Source of the DNA: Collinsella sp. BA40
Lineage (GTDB): Bacteria > Actinomycetota > Coriobacteriia > Coriobacteriales > Coriobacteriaceae
Direction of reading: 5' to 3'
Length of the DNA stretch: 64,000 nucleotides
Assembly (NCBI RefSeq): GCF_008014645.1
Contig: NZ_VOWY01000013.1
Coordinates: 19,459-83,458 of the forward strand
This document shows, piece by piece, positions 45,078-54,851 of the stretch. The notes beneath the pieces were generated by a model. It did no database searches. It was not told where the DNA came from and worked only from the letters and a program-made list of their open reading frames with translations. How positions within the stretch are numbered: the stretch's first letter is position 1; each line of letters begins with the position of its first letter. The position numbers and the translations under genes were made by a program.

Positions 45078-46025
45078 TTACGCATCCTTCATCTTCACGT
45101 CGAGAGCATCGCGCAGACCGTCACCGAGCAGGGTGAACGCAAGCACGGTGGAGAGGATCGCCAGACCGGGCATGATCATCATCCACGGAGCAGTCTGCAG
45201 GTACGCCTGACCAGCCTGAATCATAGAGCCCCACGACGGCGTGGGCGGAACGACGCCCATGCCGAGGAACGACAAGGAGGACTCGGTCAGGATGGCGCCG
45301 CCGATGTTCATCGTCGCGTACACGACGATGGAGGCAACGGAGTTCGGGAAGATGTGACGTGCGATGATGCGAGCATCGGAAGCGCCCATGGCACGAGCCG
45401 CATCGACGTAGTCGTTCTCCTTTACGGTGAGGATCGCCGAACGGAACACGCGGGCGATGCTCGGCCAACCAAGGATACCGATGGCGATGAACACGTTCGT
45501 GAGGCTCTGACCGATGACGGCGATCATGGCAACGACGAACAGGATGTACGGGAACGCCAGGAACACGTCGGCGAGACGCATGATGATGGTGTCCCAGATG
45601 CCGCCGTAGAAAGCAGCCACGGCGCCGAGGACCAAGCCGATCGCGGTGGAGATGGCGGTAGCCATGATACCGACGGACAGCGAGACGCGGGCACCGTAGA
45701 TCACGCGAACAAGGATATCGCGACCCAGCGGGTCGGTGCCGAACGGATGCTCAGCCGAAGGAGGCAGGAGCGACGTGGTGGCCATGGCCACGGAGTCGGA
45801 AGCCGTCGGGGAACCCAGCCAGGGCTCTGCCCACAGGTCCGCCGTGATGGCGACGAGAGCGATGAAGATGATCCAGATGACCGCGAAAACGGCCAACTTG
45901 TTTTTGCGGAGACGCTTGAAGGCGTCGCCCCACAGGGTGCGGGATTTCTCCTCGGGCTTCTTGACACCCTTGGTATCCGCAGTTGCGGCCATGCCGGCGC
46001 GCTGAGTAGGACTCGGTTCTAGCAT
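45078..46025 (-). CDS. oppC: Oligopeptide ABC transporter permease OppC
   Basis: A 315-residue permease with an N-terminal cytosolic extension, one helix, and then the five-helix transport domain. The coupling loop ARAMGASDARIIARHIFPN carries the EAA-type motif that contacts the ATPases. GGGGAGGG lies seven bases ahead of the ATG. It follows oppB by 12 bases and overlaps oppD, within one operon. Confidence 0.92.
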   Translation of the reverse strand: MLEPSPTQRAGMAATADTKGVKKPEEKSRTLWGDAFKRLRKNKLAVFAVIWIIFIALVAITADLWAEPWLGSPTASDSVAMATTSLLPPSAEHPFGTDPLGRDILVRVIYGARVSLSVGIMATAISTAIGLVLGAVAAFYGGIWDTIIMRLADVFLAFPYILFVVAMIAVIGQSLTNVFIAIGILGWPSIARVFRSAILTVKENDYVDAARAMGASDARIIARHIFPNSVASIVVYATMNIGGAILTESSLSFLGMGVVPPTPSWGSMIQAGQAYLQTAPWMMIMPGLAILSTVLAFTLLGDGLRDALDVKMKDA

Positions 46026-46037
46026 GCCAACCCTCCC

Positions 46038-47078
46038 CTACGACTTATCCTTGGGCGCGCCATAGCGGATGCGCGGATCCAAGAATGCGTAGCTGATATC
46101 TACGAGCAGGTTAATAACCATAACGACGACGACAACGACGGTGACGCCACCCATAACGATGGGCCAGTCGCGCTGCGTGATGGCACGATAGATCTCATAA
46201 CCAACACCAGGCCAGTTGAAGACCGTCTCGGTAAGGATCGCGCCGGCGAGCATCGCACCGAAGTCGACACCGATATAGGTAACGACCGGGATAAGTGCGT
46301 TCTTGAGCGCATGACGCCAGATGATGGCGCGGTTGGACAGGCCCTTGGCCTTAGCGGTGCGAATGTAGTCCTGATTCATAACATCGAGGAGCTGCGAACG
46401 CATGATACGCGCAGCGTACGCCGTGGAGACGGACGCGAGCGTGATGGAAGGCAGAATATAGTGAATCCAGTCCTGGTACTGCGAGGCAGCACCGCCGGCA
46501 CCGGAGATGGGCAGCGAGAACGCGCCGCCGGTCCACTCCTTCATCCAAACACCGAAGATGAGCTGCAGCAACATGCCCAGCCAGAAGGCGGGGACGGCAA
46601 CGAGCACGGAGGTGGAGAGCGTTACGAGAATATCCCAGAACGAATACCTCTTAACCGCGGAGATGATACCAGCGCCGATACCCATAATCGCCTCGAGCAC
46701 GATCGCGCACGCGGCAAGCTTGATGGTATAGGGATACTTATTAGCCAAGATCTCCGTAACCGGCATCTTGCGCTGATAGGACTCGCCCAGATCACCCTGG
46801 AACAGGTTGGTGATATAGGTGACGTACTGATCCATCAGCGGAACGGGCATAGGATCGCCGTTCTCGTCGAGGACAGCATGGCCGTTCTCATCGACCTGGA
46901 CCAAGTTGTAACGGATGCGCAGGTTGAGCTCCGCTTCGGGAGTCATGGCCTTACCGCCACCACCGATCAGCTTGATCGGGTCACCCGGCACGATATTCTG
47001 CAGCGCGAACAGAATAAGCGTCACGCCGAAGAAGACCGGGATGAACTGGAGCACTCGCTTGAGGATATATTTTCCCAT
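46038..47078 (-). CDS. oppB: Oligopeptide ABC transporter permease OppB
   Basis: A 346-residue permease. The first helix ILKRVLQFIPVFFGVTLILF and the EAA loop RTAKAKGLSNRAIIWRHALKN are typical of OppB/DppB, as is the VFNWPGVGYEIYRAI end of the transport core. A central insertion (about residues 60-95) is longer than in E. coli. The upstream gap to oppA carries a hairpin, so OppB-F levels are likely lower than OppA. Confidence 0.92.
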   Translation of the reverse strand: MGKYILKRVLQFIPVFFGVTLILFALQNIVPGDPIKLIGGGGKAMTPEAELNLRIRYNLVQVDENGHAVLDENGDPMPVPLMDQYVTYITNLFQGDLGESYQRKMPVTEILANKYPYTIKLAACAIVLEAIMGIGAGIISAVKRYSFWDILVTLSTSVLVAVPAFWLGMLLQLIFGVWMKEWTGGAFSLPISGAGGAASQYQDWIHYILPSITLASVSTAYAARIMRSQLLDVMNQDYIRTAKAKGLSNRAIIWRHALKNALIPVVTYIGVDFGAMLAGAILTETVFNWPGVGYEIYRAITQRDWPIVMGGVTVVVVVVMVINLLVDISYAFLDPRIRYGAPKDKS

Positions 47079-47150
47079 AAAAACGATCTCTCCCCTGTCG
47101 TAGGGACTTCCAACAGTGATATCTACGCCCTAACCGTTTGATATCACACA

Positions 47151-47182
47151 AAATGGGATGCCGACGCGAGAATCGGCATCCC
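47151..47182 (-). terminator. Hairpin between oppA and oppB, possible partial terminator
   Basis: GGGATGCCGA and TCGGCATCCC with a short loop; on the minus strand ATTTTGTG follows. Such hairpins after a binding-protein gene usually lower expression of the downstream permease genes. Confidence 0.75.
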
Positions 47183-47241
47183 GTTTTTGTAAATTAACAG
47201 TATAGCCTAAGTTGACACCTGTTTGCGACAATCGACGTAAT

Positions 47242-48945
47242 TTACGCGGTAAGCTCGGCGCGCGCCAGGTAAGCCTTCTTCTGCGGGTCGATGTAGAGGT
47301 TCTTCACGCGGCTGGAACCAACCAGGGTGTGGGTGTAGAACATCAGCGGGATGACGGGCAGGTCAGCACCGATGATGGCGTCGGCCTCCTGCATCTTTGC
47401 AACGCGCTGGGTGTCGTCCACGATGGTGCGAGCCTCCTCGATGAGCTTGTCGACCTCGGGGTTGCTGTAACCGGACTTGTTGTCGCCACCCAGGGAATCG
47501 GAGTGGAACAGCGGATACAGGAAGTTATCCATGATCGGATAGTCGGCAACCCAGCCGAGGCGGCCGATCTGGAAGTCCATGTTATCGTACTTGGAAAGGA
47601 GCGCAGACCACTCGGGGGTATCGGAGGTGACGGTGATGCCGACCCTGGCGAGGTCGCCGATCACGGACTCCATGATCTCCTTGTGGCCACCGTCCTGGTT
47701 GTAGGACAGGACCATCTCGATACCACGGGAATCACCGTTCATCGGAGCAACCTTGTCCAGGAACTCGTTAGCCTTATCGACGTCGTAAGCCGCGAACTCC
47801 CATGCGCCCTCGCGGTAGCCGTCCATGCCCGGAGGAACGATGCCGTCGGCAGGGGTACGGGTACCCTTGAAGATGGACTTGCAGATAGCCTCGCGGTTGA
47901 TGGCCATGGAGACGCCCTTGCGGAAGTCGGCGTTGTTGAAGGGCTCAACCGTGGTGTTGCAGACCAGATAGTAGGTGGAGGGCTCGGAGCCGAGCAGCAT
48001 ACGGCCGCCCTCGCTCATGGTGTAGCCGTCCTTGGACTCGCCGGCCTCGGCCTTGCAGGCGTCGATCTGGGCGGTGGGAACGTCGGCAACGTCGAAGTTA
48101 CCAGCCTGGAACTCCTTGTAGGAGGTCTCGATATCCTTCTGGATGCCGAAGTGGATACCGTCGACGACGGCCTTGTCGCCATAGTAATCGTCAAAGCGGA
48201 CGAGGTCGATGTACTGACCGTCCTCCCACTTGGTACCGGGCTTCATCATGAAGGCACCGTTGCCGATGGGAGCGAGGTAGAAGGCGTTCGCATCCTCGTC
48301 GGCAGCAGCCGGAACAGGAGCGAGTGCGGGGTGGGAGCAGACATAGGGGAAGTCGGCGTATGCAGCGGAGAGCTCGACCACGAAGGTGAGGTCATCGGGG
48401 CAGCTAAGACCGGCGAAATCGTCAGCGTCGCCAGCAGCAAGCTCGTCGTAGCCCTTGACCTGGGACAGGTGGTAGGCGATCTGCGAGGGGCCGCGGTCGA
48501 CCTGGATGGCGCTCTTGGGGCTGACGAGACGGGTCCAGCCGCGCTTGAAGTCGGCAGAGGTGACGGGGTCGCCGTTGTGGAACTTAGCGCCCTCGATGAG
48601 GTGGAAGGTGAACTTGGTGGCGTCCTCGGAAGCCTCGAAGGACTCGCAAGCCAGCGGCTTGAGGTCCTCGGCCTTGAAGTCATACTTCATAAGGGAGTCG
48701 AACAGCTGGAACTCGACCTGCGTACCCTGGTCCTCCTGGACGTTGTAGGGATCGATGCAGACCGGGTTGTTGATGGAGAAGTTGAGGGTAACGCCCTCAG
48801 CAGCAGCGTCGGCGCTGCCAGCAGCAGGAGCGTCCTTCTTGCCGCAAGCGGCGAGGAACGCGAGGGAGCTAGCAGCAAGGGTACCGCCAACAAATGCGCG
48901 ACGACCAACCACCGGCTGGTGGAATTCGTTCTTCATTTCAGCCAT
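47242..48945 (-). CDS. oppA: Oligopeptide-binding lipoprotein OppA
   Basis: The substrate-binding protein of the importer, 567 residues. The signal has twin Arg (GRRAFVGGTLAAS) before a lipobox LAACGKK, so the protein is probably exported as a lipoprotein, possibly by the Tat route. Family motifs include the SBP_bac_5 region VDLVRFDDYYGDKAVVDG and AINREAICKSIFKGTRTPADG. AAAGGAGG lies six bases before the ATG at 48945. It is the first gene of the opp operon and probably imports peptides used as amino acid source. Confidence 0.93.
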   Translation of the reverse strand: MAEMKNEFHQPVVGRRAFVGGTLAASSLAFLAACGKKDAPAAGSADAAAEGVTLNFSINNPVCIDPYNVQEDQGTQVEFQLFDSLMKYDFKAEDLKPLACESFEASEDATKFTFHLIEGAKFHNGDPVTSADFKRGWTRLVSPKSAIQVDRGPSQIAYHLSQVKGYDELAAGDADDFAGLSCPDDLTFVVELSAAYADFPYVCSHPALAPVPAAADEDANAFYLAPIGNGAFMMKPGTKWEDGQYIDLVRFDDYYGDKAVVDGIHFGIQKDIETSYKEFQAGNFDVADVPTAQIDACKAEAGESKDGYTMSEGGRMLLGSEPSTYYLVCNTTVEPFNNADFRKGVSMAINREAICKSIFKGTRTPADGIVPPGMDGYREGAWEFAAYDVDKANEFLDKVAPMNGDSRGIEMVLSYNQDGGHKEIMESVIGDLARVGITVTSDTPEWSALLSKYDNMDFQIGRLGWVADYPIMDNFLYPLFHSDSLGGDNKSGYSNPEVDKLIEEARTIVDDTQRVAKMQEADAIIGADLPVIPLMFYTHTLVGSSRVKNLYIDPQKKAYLARAELTA

Positions 48946-49440
48946 GCCATCCTCCTTTAATAGAAAGCTGTAACGATGCAGCGCTCCTCCCCGATCAGGT
49001 GACGTGCGATGCGCTGCGTCGAGCAATCAAACACGGTACCCAGGCTGTTGCGGTACCAGTTGATAGTTTATAACCTTACCGTATTTTTTGCATAAATAGT
49101 TGGAGATTTTGATTAACAGCAAGGATTTTCTTTATTTGGTGACAGTGGTTGCTGCATTGGACTTCGGAGTTTTAGCAAAACAATGCGTAGAGCTGGGAGG
49201 AAATCAAATGGATACACAGGCGTGCGAACCACCGCTCCTCAGGCCGCCCTCCCTCGTTCATATATCTGAAATAAATTGGAAATATTCACCGTCGGCGAAC
49301 GGATTGATTGGGACCGTGAACGGCTGCAATCGCTTCATCCATTCGACAGCTTACGAATATTGCGGCGCGACACGGTCGATACAGCCGCGATCAACCGGTC
49401 GATCGCAGGTGTCGGCATGCGTTCATGGGCGCGCAGGCAA
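48946..49440. other. Upstream region of the opp operon
   Basis: About 490 bases without a supported gene, AT-rich around 49060-49160. It should hold the oppA promoter and regulatory sites. GGTACCGCAACAGCCTGGGTACC-like inverted GGTACC pairs occur at about 49030-49055. A plus-strand frame across 49100-49741 has no ribosome site and no familiar protein pattern. Confidence 0.35.
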
Positions 49441-49473
49441 ACAAAAACCCCGCCCTCGATTCGAGGACGGGGT
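49441..49473 (-). terminator. Terminator of secG
   Basis: ACCCCGTCCTCGA and TCGAGGGCGGGGT on the minus strand, then TTTTTGTTT. It begins 25 bases after the secG stop. Confidence 0.92.
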
Positions 49474-49497
49474 CGGTCGACCAAGTTGCGCGACGTC

Positions 49498-49752
49498 TTA
49501 CAGGCCCACGATTCCCTGCGGGAAGAAGAACATGCACAGGACCACGGAGATGGAGAACACGACGGCCACGATAACCGTGAGCTTATCGAGGTTCTGCTCC
49601 ATAACACCGGTAGCAGCGCTGGAATTGTACAGCGAGCTCGCGATCATGTCGGAAACACCGGTGCCCTTACCAGAATGCATAAGGACGAGCGCGATAAGAA
49701 ACAGACCAGAGAGCGCCCAGACGGCGAACAGCGCGATTTGAAGTGGACCCAC
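49498..49752 (-). CDS. secG: Preprotein translocase subunit SecG
   Basis: SecG, the small membrane subunit of the Sec translocon, 84 residues with two helices: IALFAVWALSGLFLIALVLM and IVAVVFSISVVLCMFFFP. The loop between them has HSGKGTGVSD, the usual family motif. The start is a GTG at 49752 with AAGGAG six bases upstream; the in-frame ATG further upstream (49788) has no site. Located after gpmI in the glycolysis block, a common position in firmicutes and actinobacteria. Confidence 0.9.
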   Translation of the reverse strand: MGPLQIALFAVWALSGLFLIALVLMHSGKGTGVSDMIASSLYNSSAATGVMEQNLDKLTVIVAVVFSISVVLCMFFFPQGIVGL

Positions 49753-49838
49753 GAGTAACTCCTTCACGAGATTCAAAAGACAGCACATTATCGTAGCACT
49801 CTTCAGTACAGCCGTCTACGACTCGTGCATCCCGGATT

Positions 49839-49875
49839 GAAAAACCGCCCGTCAGCACCAGGCGAACGGGCGGTT
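49839..49875 (-). terminator. Terminator of gpmI
   Basis: AACCGCCCGT and ACGGGCGGTT with TTTTC on the minus strand, 32 bases after the gpmI stop. Confidence 0.9.
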
Positions 49876-49906
49876 CGGCGTCATGTAGGCGCGCAGTCGA
49901 TCCAGC

Positions 49907-51460
49907 CTACTCCTCGACGGCGAGCGCGCGGCCCGTCATCTCGGCGCTGGGCTCGAGGCCGGCCATGGAAAGCATGGTGGGCGCGATGTCGGACAGACGA
50001 CCATCCTCGATTCCCACGAGCTTTGCGGTATCGCTCACGATGATGAACGGAACGCGGTTGGTGGTGTGGGCCGTGAACGGCTTCTTCTCGCCATCCACCT
50101 CGTCGAACATGTGGTCGGCGTTACCGTGGTCGGCCGTGATGAGGGCGAAACCGCCCTTGGCCTGGATCGCCGGGATGACCTGGGACAGTGCATGGTCAAC
50201 GGCCTCGACAGCCTTGACGGCTGCGTCGAAGACACCCGTGTGACCGACCATGTCGCAGTTGGCGAAGTTCACGATATAGAAATCGGCACGGTCCTCGTTG
50301 ATAGCGGTGACGAGCTTCTCGGTCACCTCGGGAGCACTCATCTCGGGCTTGAGGTCGTAGGTAGCGACCTTGGGCGAAGCCACGAGCACGCGCTCCTCGC
50401 CCTCCTTGGGCTCCTCGATGCCGCCGTTCATGAAGAACGTGACGTGCGCGTACTTCTCGGTCTCGGCGGTGTGAAGCTGCTTGAGACCGTTAGCGGCGAT
50501 GACGTCGGCCAGGACGTTCTCGGGGAACGTCTTGGGGAACGCGACCTCGACGTTGAAGGACGGATCGTACTCGGTCATGGTGACGAAGTGCGACAGCGCG
50601 GGAACGACCTCGCGATCGAAGCCGTCGAAGCCTTCCTCCGTGAACGCGCGGGTCATCTGACGGGCGCGATCGGGGCGGAAGTTGAAGAAGATGACGGCGT
50701 CGCCGTCGGCCATGCCCTCGTTGTGGCAGACGAACGGGTCGACGAACTCGTCGCCGCGCGGATCCTTCTCGTAGAAGGCCTTGATGCCCTCGACGGGATC
50801 GGCCTCGGCATCGGAGCCCTTGGTGAGGACGTCGTAAGCGAGCTGGATGCGCTCCCAGCGGTTATCGCGGTCCATGGCCCAGTAGCGACCCTCGACCGTA
50901 GCCACGCGGGCATCGCAGCCGGTTTCGGAGGAAACCTTGGACAGGAAGTCAACGAGCTCGGCAACATAGCCGGCACCGGACTGTGGATCGACGTCGCGGC
51001 CGTCCATGAAGCAGTGCACGCGAACGGTCTTCACGCCGCGCTCCGCGGCCATGGAGACGAGCGCCTCGCAGTGGGACTGCATGGAGTGAACGCCGCCCGG
51101 GCTCATAAGGCCCATGAGGTGCAGGGTCTTCCCATTGGAAGCGCAGTCGTCCATCGTGCGGACGAAGACCTCGTTCTCCTTGAGCGAGCCGTCCTTGATG
51201 GCGTTGTTGATGCGCGACAGCTCCTGGAAGACGATGCGGCCGGCACCGATATTGAGATGTCCGACCTCGGAGTTGCCCATCTGGCCGTCGGGCAGGCCGA
51301 CATCCTCGCCGGAGGCGCCGAGGGTGGTGTGCGGATACTTCGCGTACAGCTCGTCGATGAACGGCGTGTTGGCAGCGCTCACGGCGTTATCAGAGCCCTC
51401 GGGCGCCAGGCCGAAGCCATCCATGATGACGAGAAGAGCAGGAAGGTGGCGGTTAGCCAT
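49907..51460 (-). CDS. gpmI: 2,3-bisphosphoglycerate-independent phosphoglycerate mutase
   Basis: A 517-residue Mn-dependent mutase that interconverts 3- and 2-phosphoglycerate. Metal and active-site motifs: VIMDGFGLAP at the N-terminus, GNSEVGHLNIGAGR with the phosphorylated Ser, HCFMDGRDVDP, and ITADHGNADHM at the C-terminus. Length and motifs are normal. GGGAGA is ten bases ahead of the start. It follows tpiA, from which it is separated by a terminator. Confidence 0.96.
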   Translation of the reverse strand: MANRHLPALLVIMDGFGLAPEGSDNAVSAANTPFIDELYAKYPHTTLGASGEDVGLPDGQMGNSEVGHLNIGAGRIVFQELSRINNAIKDGSLKENEVFVRTMDDCASNGKTLHLMGLMSPGGVHSMQSHCEALVSMAAERGVKTVRVHCFMDGRDVDPQSGAGYVAELVDFLSKVSSETGCDARVATVEGRYWAMDRDNRWERIQLAYDVLTKGSDAEADPVEGIKAFYEKDPRGDEFVDPFVCHNEGMADGDAVIFFNFRPDRARQMTRAFTEEGFDGFDREVVPALSHFVTMTEYDPSFNVEVAFPKTFPENVLADVIAANGLKQLHTAETEKYAHVTFFMNGGIEEPKEGEERVLVASPKVATYDLKPEMSAPEVTEKLVTAINEDRADFYIVNFANCDMVGHTGVFDAAVKAVEAVDHALSQVIPAIQAKGGFALITADHGNADHMFDEVDGEKKPFTAHTTNRVPFIIVSDTAKLVGIEDGRLSDIAPTMLSMAGLEPSAEMTGRALAVEE

Positions 51461-51477
51461 ATGTGATTCTCCCTATA

Positions 51478-51515
51478 CAAAAGAATGGGCCGCAGCGCGC
51501 GAGGCGCCGCGGCCC
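51478..51515 (-). terminator. Terminator of tpiA
   Basis: GGGCCGC and GCGGCCC form the outer stem, with an inner GGCGC/GCGCC-like stem, followed on the minus strand by ATTCTTTTG. Confidence 0.8.
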
Positions 51516-51531
51516 GATAACGAAACGGGTA

Positions 51532-52305
51532 CTACTCCGCAGCCTTGACGACCATGGAGGAGAAGTCCGCGGCGGACAGCGACGCGCCGCCCACGAGGGC
51601 GCCGTCGACGTCGGGCTTGGCGGTGAGCTCGGCGATGTTGCCGGGCTTGGCGGAGCCGCCGTACAGCACGCGGATACCGGAGGCGAGCTCGGCGCCGAAG
51701 AGGTCGACGAGGGCCTCGCGGACAGCGGCGCAGACCTCCTGAGCGTCGTCGGCGGTGGCGGTCATGCCGGTGCCGATGGCCCAGATGGGCTCATACGCGA
51801 CGACAAGCTGGGCGGGATCGGTGATCTCGAGACCCTCGAGACCAGCCTTAACCTGTGCGACGACGTGCTCGACATAGGTGCCGGCCTCGCGAACCTCAAG
51901 GGGCTCGCCGCAGCAGAAGACGGGAACGAGGCCCGCGGCGACGAGCGCCTTGGCCTTCTTGTTCTGGTCCTCGTCGGACTCATGGAAGTAATCGCGACGC
52001 TCGGAGTGGCCGATGATGCAATAGGTGCAGCCAGCGGACTTGAGCATGCCGCAGGAGGACTCACCGGTGTAGGCACCGGACGCCTCCCAGTAGCAGTTCT
52101 GAGCGCCCAGCTTGACGGCGGAGCCATCGAGCTTCGCGGCAACCGTGGTGAGGTCGATGGTGGGCGGGCAGACGAGGACCTCGACGCCATTGTCGACGCC
52201 GTCGAGGGCGGCGACGAGCTCGTCGGCCAGCGTGGCCGCGGCCTGGACGTCGTTGTTCATCTTCCAGTTGCCTGCGATGAGCAGGGTACGGTTATTCTGC
52301 GTCAT
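51532..52305 (-). CDS. tpiA: Triosephosphate isomerase
   Basis: TIM-barrel isomerase of glycolysis, 257 residues. Catalytic residues are visible: Asn and Lys in AGNWKMN, His in IIGHSERR, Glu in VVAYEPIWAIGTG; the phosphate loop VLYGGSAKPGN also fits. The start at 52305 lies inside the last codons of pgk (overlap of 14 bases) with GGAGG just upstream, so translation of the two is coupled. Confidence 0.97.
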   Translation of the reverse strand: MTQNNRTLLIAGNWKMNNDVQAAATLADELVAALDGVDNGVEVLVCPPTIDLTTVAAKLDGSAVKLGAQNCYWEASGAYTGESSCGMLKSAGCTYCIIGHSERRDYFHESDEDQNKKAKALVAAGLVPVFCCGEPLEVREAGTYVEHVVAQVKAGLEGLEITDPAQLVVAYEPIWAIGTGMTATADDAQEVCAAVREALVDLFGAELASGIRVLYGGSAKPGNIAELTAKPDVDGALVGGASLSAADFSSMVVKAAE

Positions 52306-53485
52306 TGAGAGCCTCCACTCCGGGAAGGGGCTTGCCCTCGACGAGCTCCATGGAAGCGCCACCGCCGGTGGAGATCCAGCTCATCTTGTCGCCCAGGTTG
52401 AACTTGTTCACAGCTGCGACGGAATCGCCGCCGCCGATGATGGAGGTGCAATCGGCCTCAGCAACGGCCTCGGCGATAGCCTGGGTACCGTGAGCGAAGT
52501 TGTCGAACTCGAAGACGCCCATGGGGCCGTTCCAGAAGACGGTCTTGGCGCCCTTGATGGCCTCGGCGTAGAGCTTCTCGGTCTCGGGGCCGATGTCCAT
52601 GCCCTCGCGGTCATCGGGGATGGCGTTGGAGGCCACGACCTCGGGGACGGCATCCTCGCCGAAGTGATCGGCAACGCGGTTGTCGATGGGGAGCAGGATC
52701 TTGACGCCCTTCTCCTCGGCCTTCTTCAGCATCTCGCCGGCGCGCTCGACCCAGTCCTCCTCCTTGAGGGACTGACCCACGGACATGCCCTGGGCGAGGA
52801 AGAAGGTGTAGGCCATGCCGCCACCGATGATGAGGGTGTCGGCGGAGTCGATCAGGTGATCGAGGACACCGATCTTAGAGGAGACCTTGGAGCCGCCGAC
52901 GATGGCGACGAGCGGACGCTCGGGGTCGGCGAAGATACCGGTGAGGGTATCGACCTCCTTCTCGAGCAGGAAGCCGGCGACGGCGGGCAGGTAGGCGGCG
53001 GGGCCCACAACGGAACCCTGGGCGCGGTGAGCGGTGCCGAAGGCGTCGAGCACGAAGACGTCGCCGTAGGAAGCGAGGGTCTTGGCGATCTCGGGGTCGT
53101 TCTTCTTCTCGCGCTTATCGAAGCGGACGTTCTCGAGAACGAGGACGCGACCCGGCTCGAGAGCCTCGACGGCGGCCGCAGCCTCGTCACCGTAGGTATC
53201 GGCGACGAAGGTCACATCGAGGCCGGACAGCTCGGCGAGCTTGGCGGCCACGGGCTCGAGGGAGAACTCGGGCTGGAAGCCGGTGCCGTCGGGACGGCCG
53301 AGGTGGCTCATGAGAATGACGCGGGCGTTGTGCTCAACCAGGTAGTTGATGGTGGGCAGCGCAGCCTTGATACGGGTGGTGTCGCCGACGACGCCATCCT
53401 TGATGGGCACGTTGAAGTCGACGCGAACGAGAACGCGCTTGCCGTCGACGTCGATGTCGCGAACGGTCTTCTTGGTGAAAGCCAT
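52292..53485 (-). CDS. pgk: Phosphoglycerate kinase
   Basis: A 397-residue phosphoglycerate kinase. Substrate-binding RVDFNVPIKDGVVGDTTRI, ATP-binding region VGGSKVSSKIGVLDHLID and the C-terminal GGGDSVAAV helix are intact. Two ATGs (53491 and 53485) follow AAAGGTAG; the second has the better spacing. Located after gapA with a terminator between them, and coupled to tpiA. Confidence 0.97.
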   Translation of the reverse strand: MAFTKKTVRDIDVDGKRVLVRVDFNVPIKDGVVGDTTRIKAALPTINYLVEHNARVILMSHLGRPDGTGFQPEFSLEPVAAKLAELSGLDVTFVADTYGDEAAAAVEALEPGRVLVLENVRFDKREKKNDPEIAKTLASYGDVFVLDAFGTAHRAQGSVVGPAAYLPAVAGFLLEKEVDTLTGIFADPERPLVAIVGGSKVSSKIGVLDHLIDSADTLIIGGGMAYTFFLAQGMSVGQSLKEEDWVERAGEMLKKAEEKGVKILLPIDNRVADHFGEDAVPEVVASNAIPDDREGMDIGPETEKLYAEAIKGAKTVFWNGPMGVFEFDNFAHGTQAIAEAVAEADCTSIIGGGDSVAAVNKFNLGDKMSWISTGGGASMELVEGKPLPGVEALNDAE

Positions 53486-53535
53486 GAACATCTACCTTTC
53501 ATTCGAATGCGGTTGCAGGACGTGCAACACGATAT

Positions 53536-53578
53536 AAAAAGGGCGCGACCCCGGGCTGGAAGCCTTGAGGCCGCGCCC
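53536..53578 (-). terminator. Terminator of gapA
   Basis: GGGCGCG and CGCGCCC with an inner GGCTTCCAGCC stem-loop, followed by TTTTTAT on the minus strand. Located 43 bases after the gapA stop, so pgk-tpiA is likely also served by its own promoter. Confidence 0.85.
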
Positions 53579-53620
53579 CTCTTAGACGCTTATCAAGCGA
53601 AAATGGAAGCCATCGATATC

Positions 53621-54646
53621 TTAGGCGACGAACTTCTCGAAGTACTTGATGGTGCGGACCATCTGGGAGGTGTAGGAGTTCTCGTTGTCGTACCAAGAAA
53701 CAACCTGAACCAGGGTCTGGCCGTTGCCCAGATCGGAGCACATGGTCTGGGTGGCGTCGAAGATGGAGCCGTGGGTCTCACCGATGATGTCGGTGGAGAC
53801 GATCTCGTCCTCGTTGTAGCCGAAGGTCTCGGAGATGGTCTCGGCGTAAGCCTTCATAGCAGCGTTGACCTCGTCCTTGGTGACGACCTTATCGACAACG
53901 GCGTAGAGGTTGGTGAGGGAGCCGGTGGGCGTCGGGACGCGCTGGGCGGCACCGATCAGCTTGCCGTTGAGCTCGGGGAGAACCAGGCCGATGGCCTTGG
54001 CGGCACCGGTGGAGTTGGGGACGATGTTGACAGCGCAGGCGCGGGAGCGACGCTTGTCGCCCTTGCGCTGCGGGCCGTCGAGAGCCATCTGGTCGCCGGT
54101 CCAGGCGTGGATGGTGGTCATGATGCCGGACACGATGGGAGCGAAGTCGTTGAGACCCTTGGCCATCGGGGCGAGGCAGTTGGTGGTGCAGGAAGCAGCG
54201 GAGATGATGTCGTCCTCAGCGGTGAGCTCCTCGTGGTTCACGTTGTAGACGATGGTGGGCAGATCGTTGCCCGCGGGAGCGGAGATGACGACCTTCTTGG
54301 CGCCGGCGTTGATGTGAGCCTGGGCCTTGGCCTTGGAGGTGTAGAAACCGGTGCACTCGAGCACGACGTCGACATCGAGGTCGCCCCAGGGCAGGTTGTT
54401 GGCGTCGGCCTCGGCGTAGATCTTGATCTCCTTGCCGTCGACGATGATGGCGTCCTCGGTAGCCTCGACCTTGTGATCACGGCTGTAGTTGCCCTGCGTG
54501 GAGTCGTACTTCAGCAGGTACGCCAGCATGTCGGGAGAGGTGAGGTCGTTGATGGCAACGATCTCGGAGCCCTCGTGACCGAACATCTGACGGAAAGCCA
54601 GACGGCCGATACGACCAAAGCCGTTAATAGCAACCTTTACTGCCAT
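53621..54646 (-). CDS. gapA: Glyceraldehyde-3-phosphate dehydrogenase
   Basis: A 341-residue NAD-dependent dehydrogenase. [13 protein letters not shown] opens the nucleotide fold, [13 protein letters not shown] contains the catalytic Cys, and the C-terminal [13 protein letters not shown] matches the family. AAAGGAG lies six bases before the ATG at 54646. First gene of the glycolysis block; a pair of GAAACG-type sites is present about 150 bases upstream. Confidence 0.97.
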   Translation of the reverse strand: MAVKVAINGFGRIGRLAFRQMFGHEGSEIVAINDLTSPDMLAYLLKYDSTQGNYSRDHKVEATEDAIIVDGKEIKIYAEADANNLPWGDLDVDVVLECTGFYTSKAKAQAHINAGAKKVVISAPAGNDLPTIVYNVNHEELTAEDDIISAASCTTNCLAPMAKGLNDFAPIVSGIMTTIHAWTGDQMALDGPQRKGDKRRSRACAVNIVPNSTGAAKAIGLVLPELNGKLIGAAQRVPTPTGSLTNLYAVVDKVVTKDEVNAAMKAYAETISETFGYNEDEIVSTDIIGETHGSIFDATQTMCSDLGNGQTLVQVVSWYDNENSYTSQMVRTIKYFEKFVA

Positions 54647-54851
54647 TGTGTCTCCTTTCGTTAGGTCCCCGCAGACTCCTTGTCTGCCGTTGAGACCCAC
54701 AAACTAACCACTCACCAAATATACCTTTTTTTCAAGGGGAAATGGACGGAATTGGAAACTTTCGAACGATGGAGTAATTAAAAACGTTTCAAAGCAGCAG
54801 GATAATGGCATATTGAAACGCTTTAAGCTTCGCTCTCCCCCGCATGGTTTT

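Noticed and set aside
48990..49060. Possible T-box leader ahead of oppA (GGTACCGC)
   Set aside because: The antiterminator-like bases are present but no specifier stem or terminator alternative could be drawn and the matching T-box core is incomplete.
49100..49741. Plus-strand frame of 213 codons
   Set aside because: No ribosome site, poor composition, and it overlaps secG on the other strand.
52112..54664. 850-codon plus-strand frame over pgk and gapA
   Set aside because: Antisense shadow rich in Gly, Val and Asp; the minus-strand genes are unmistakable.
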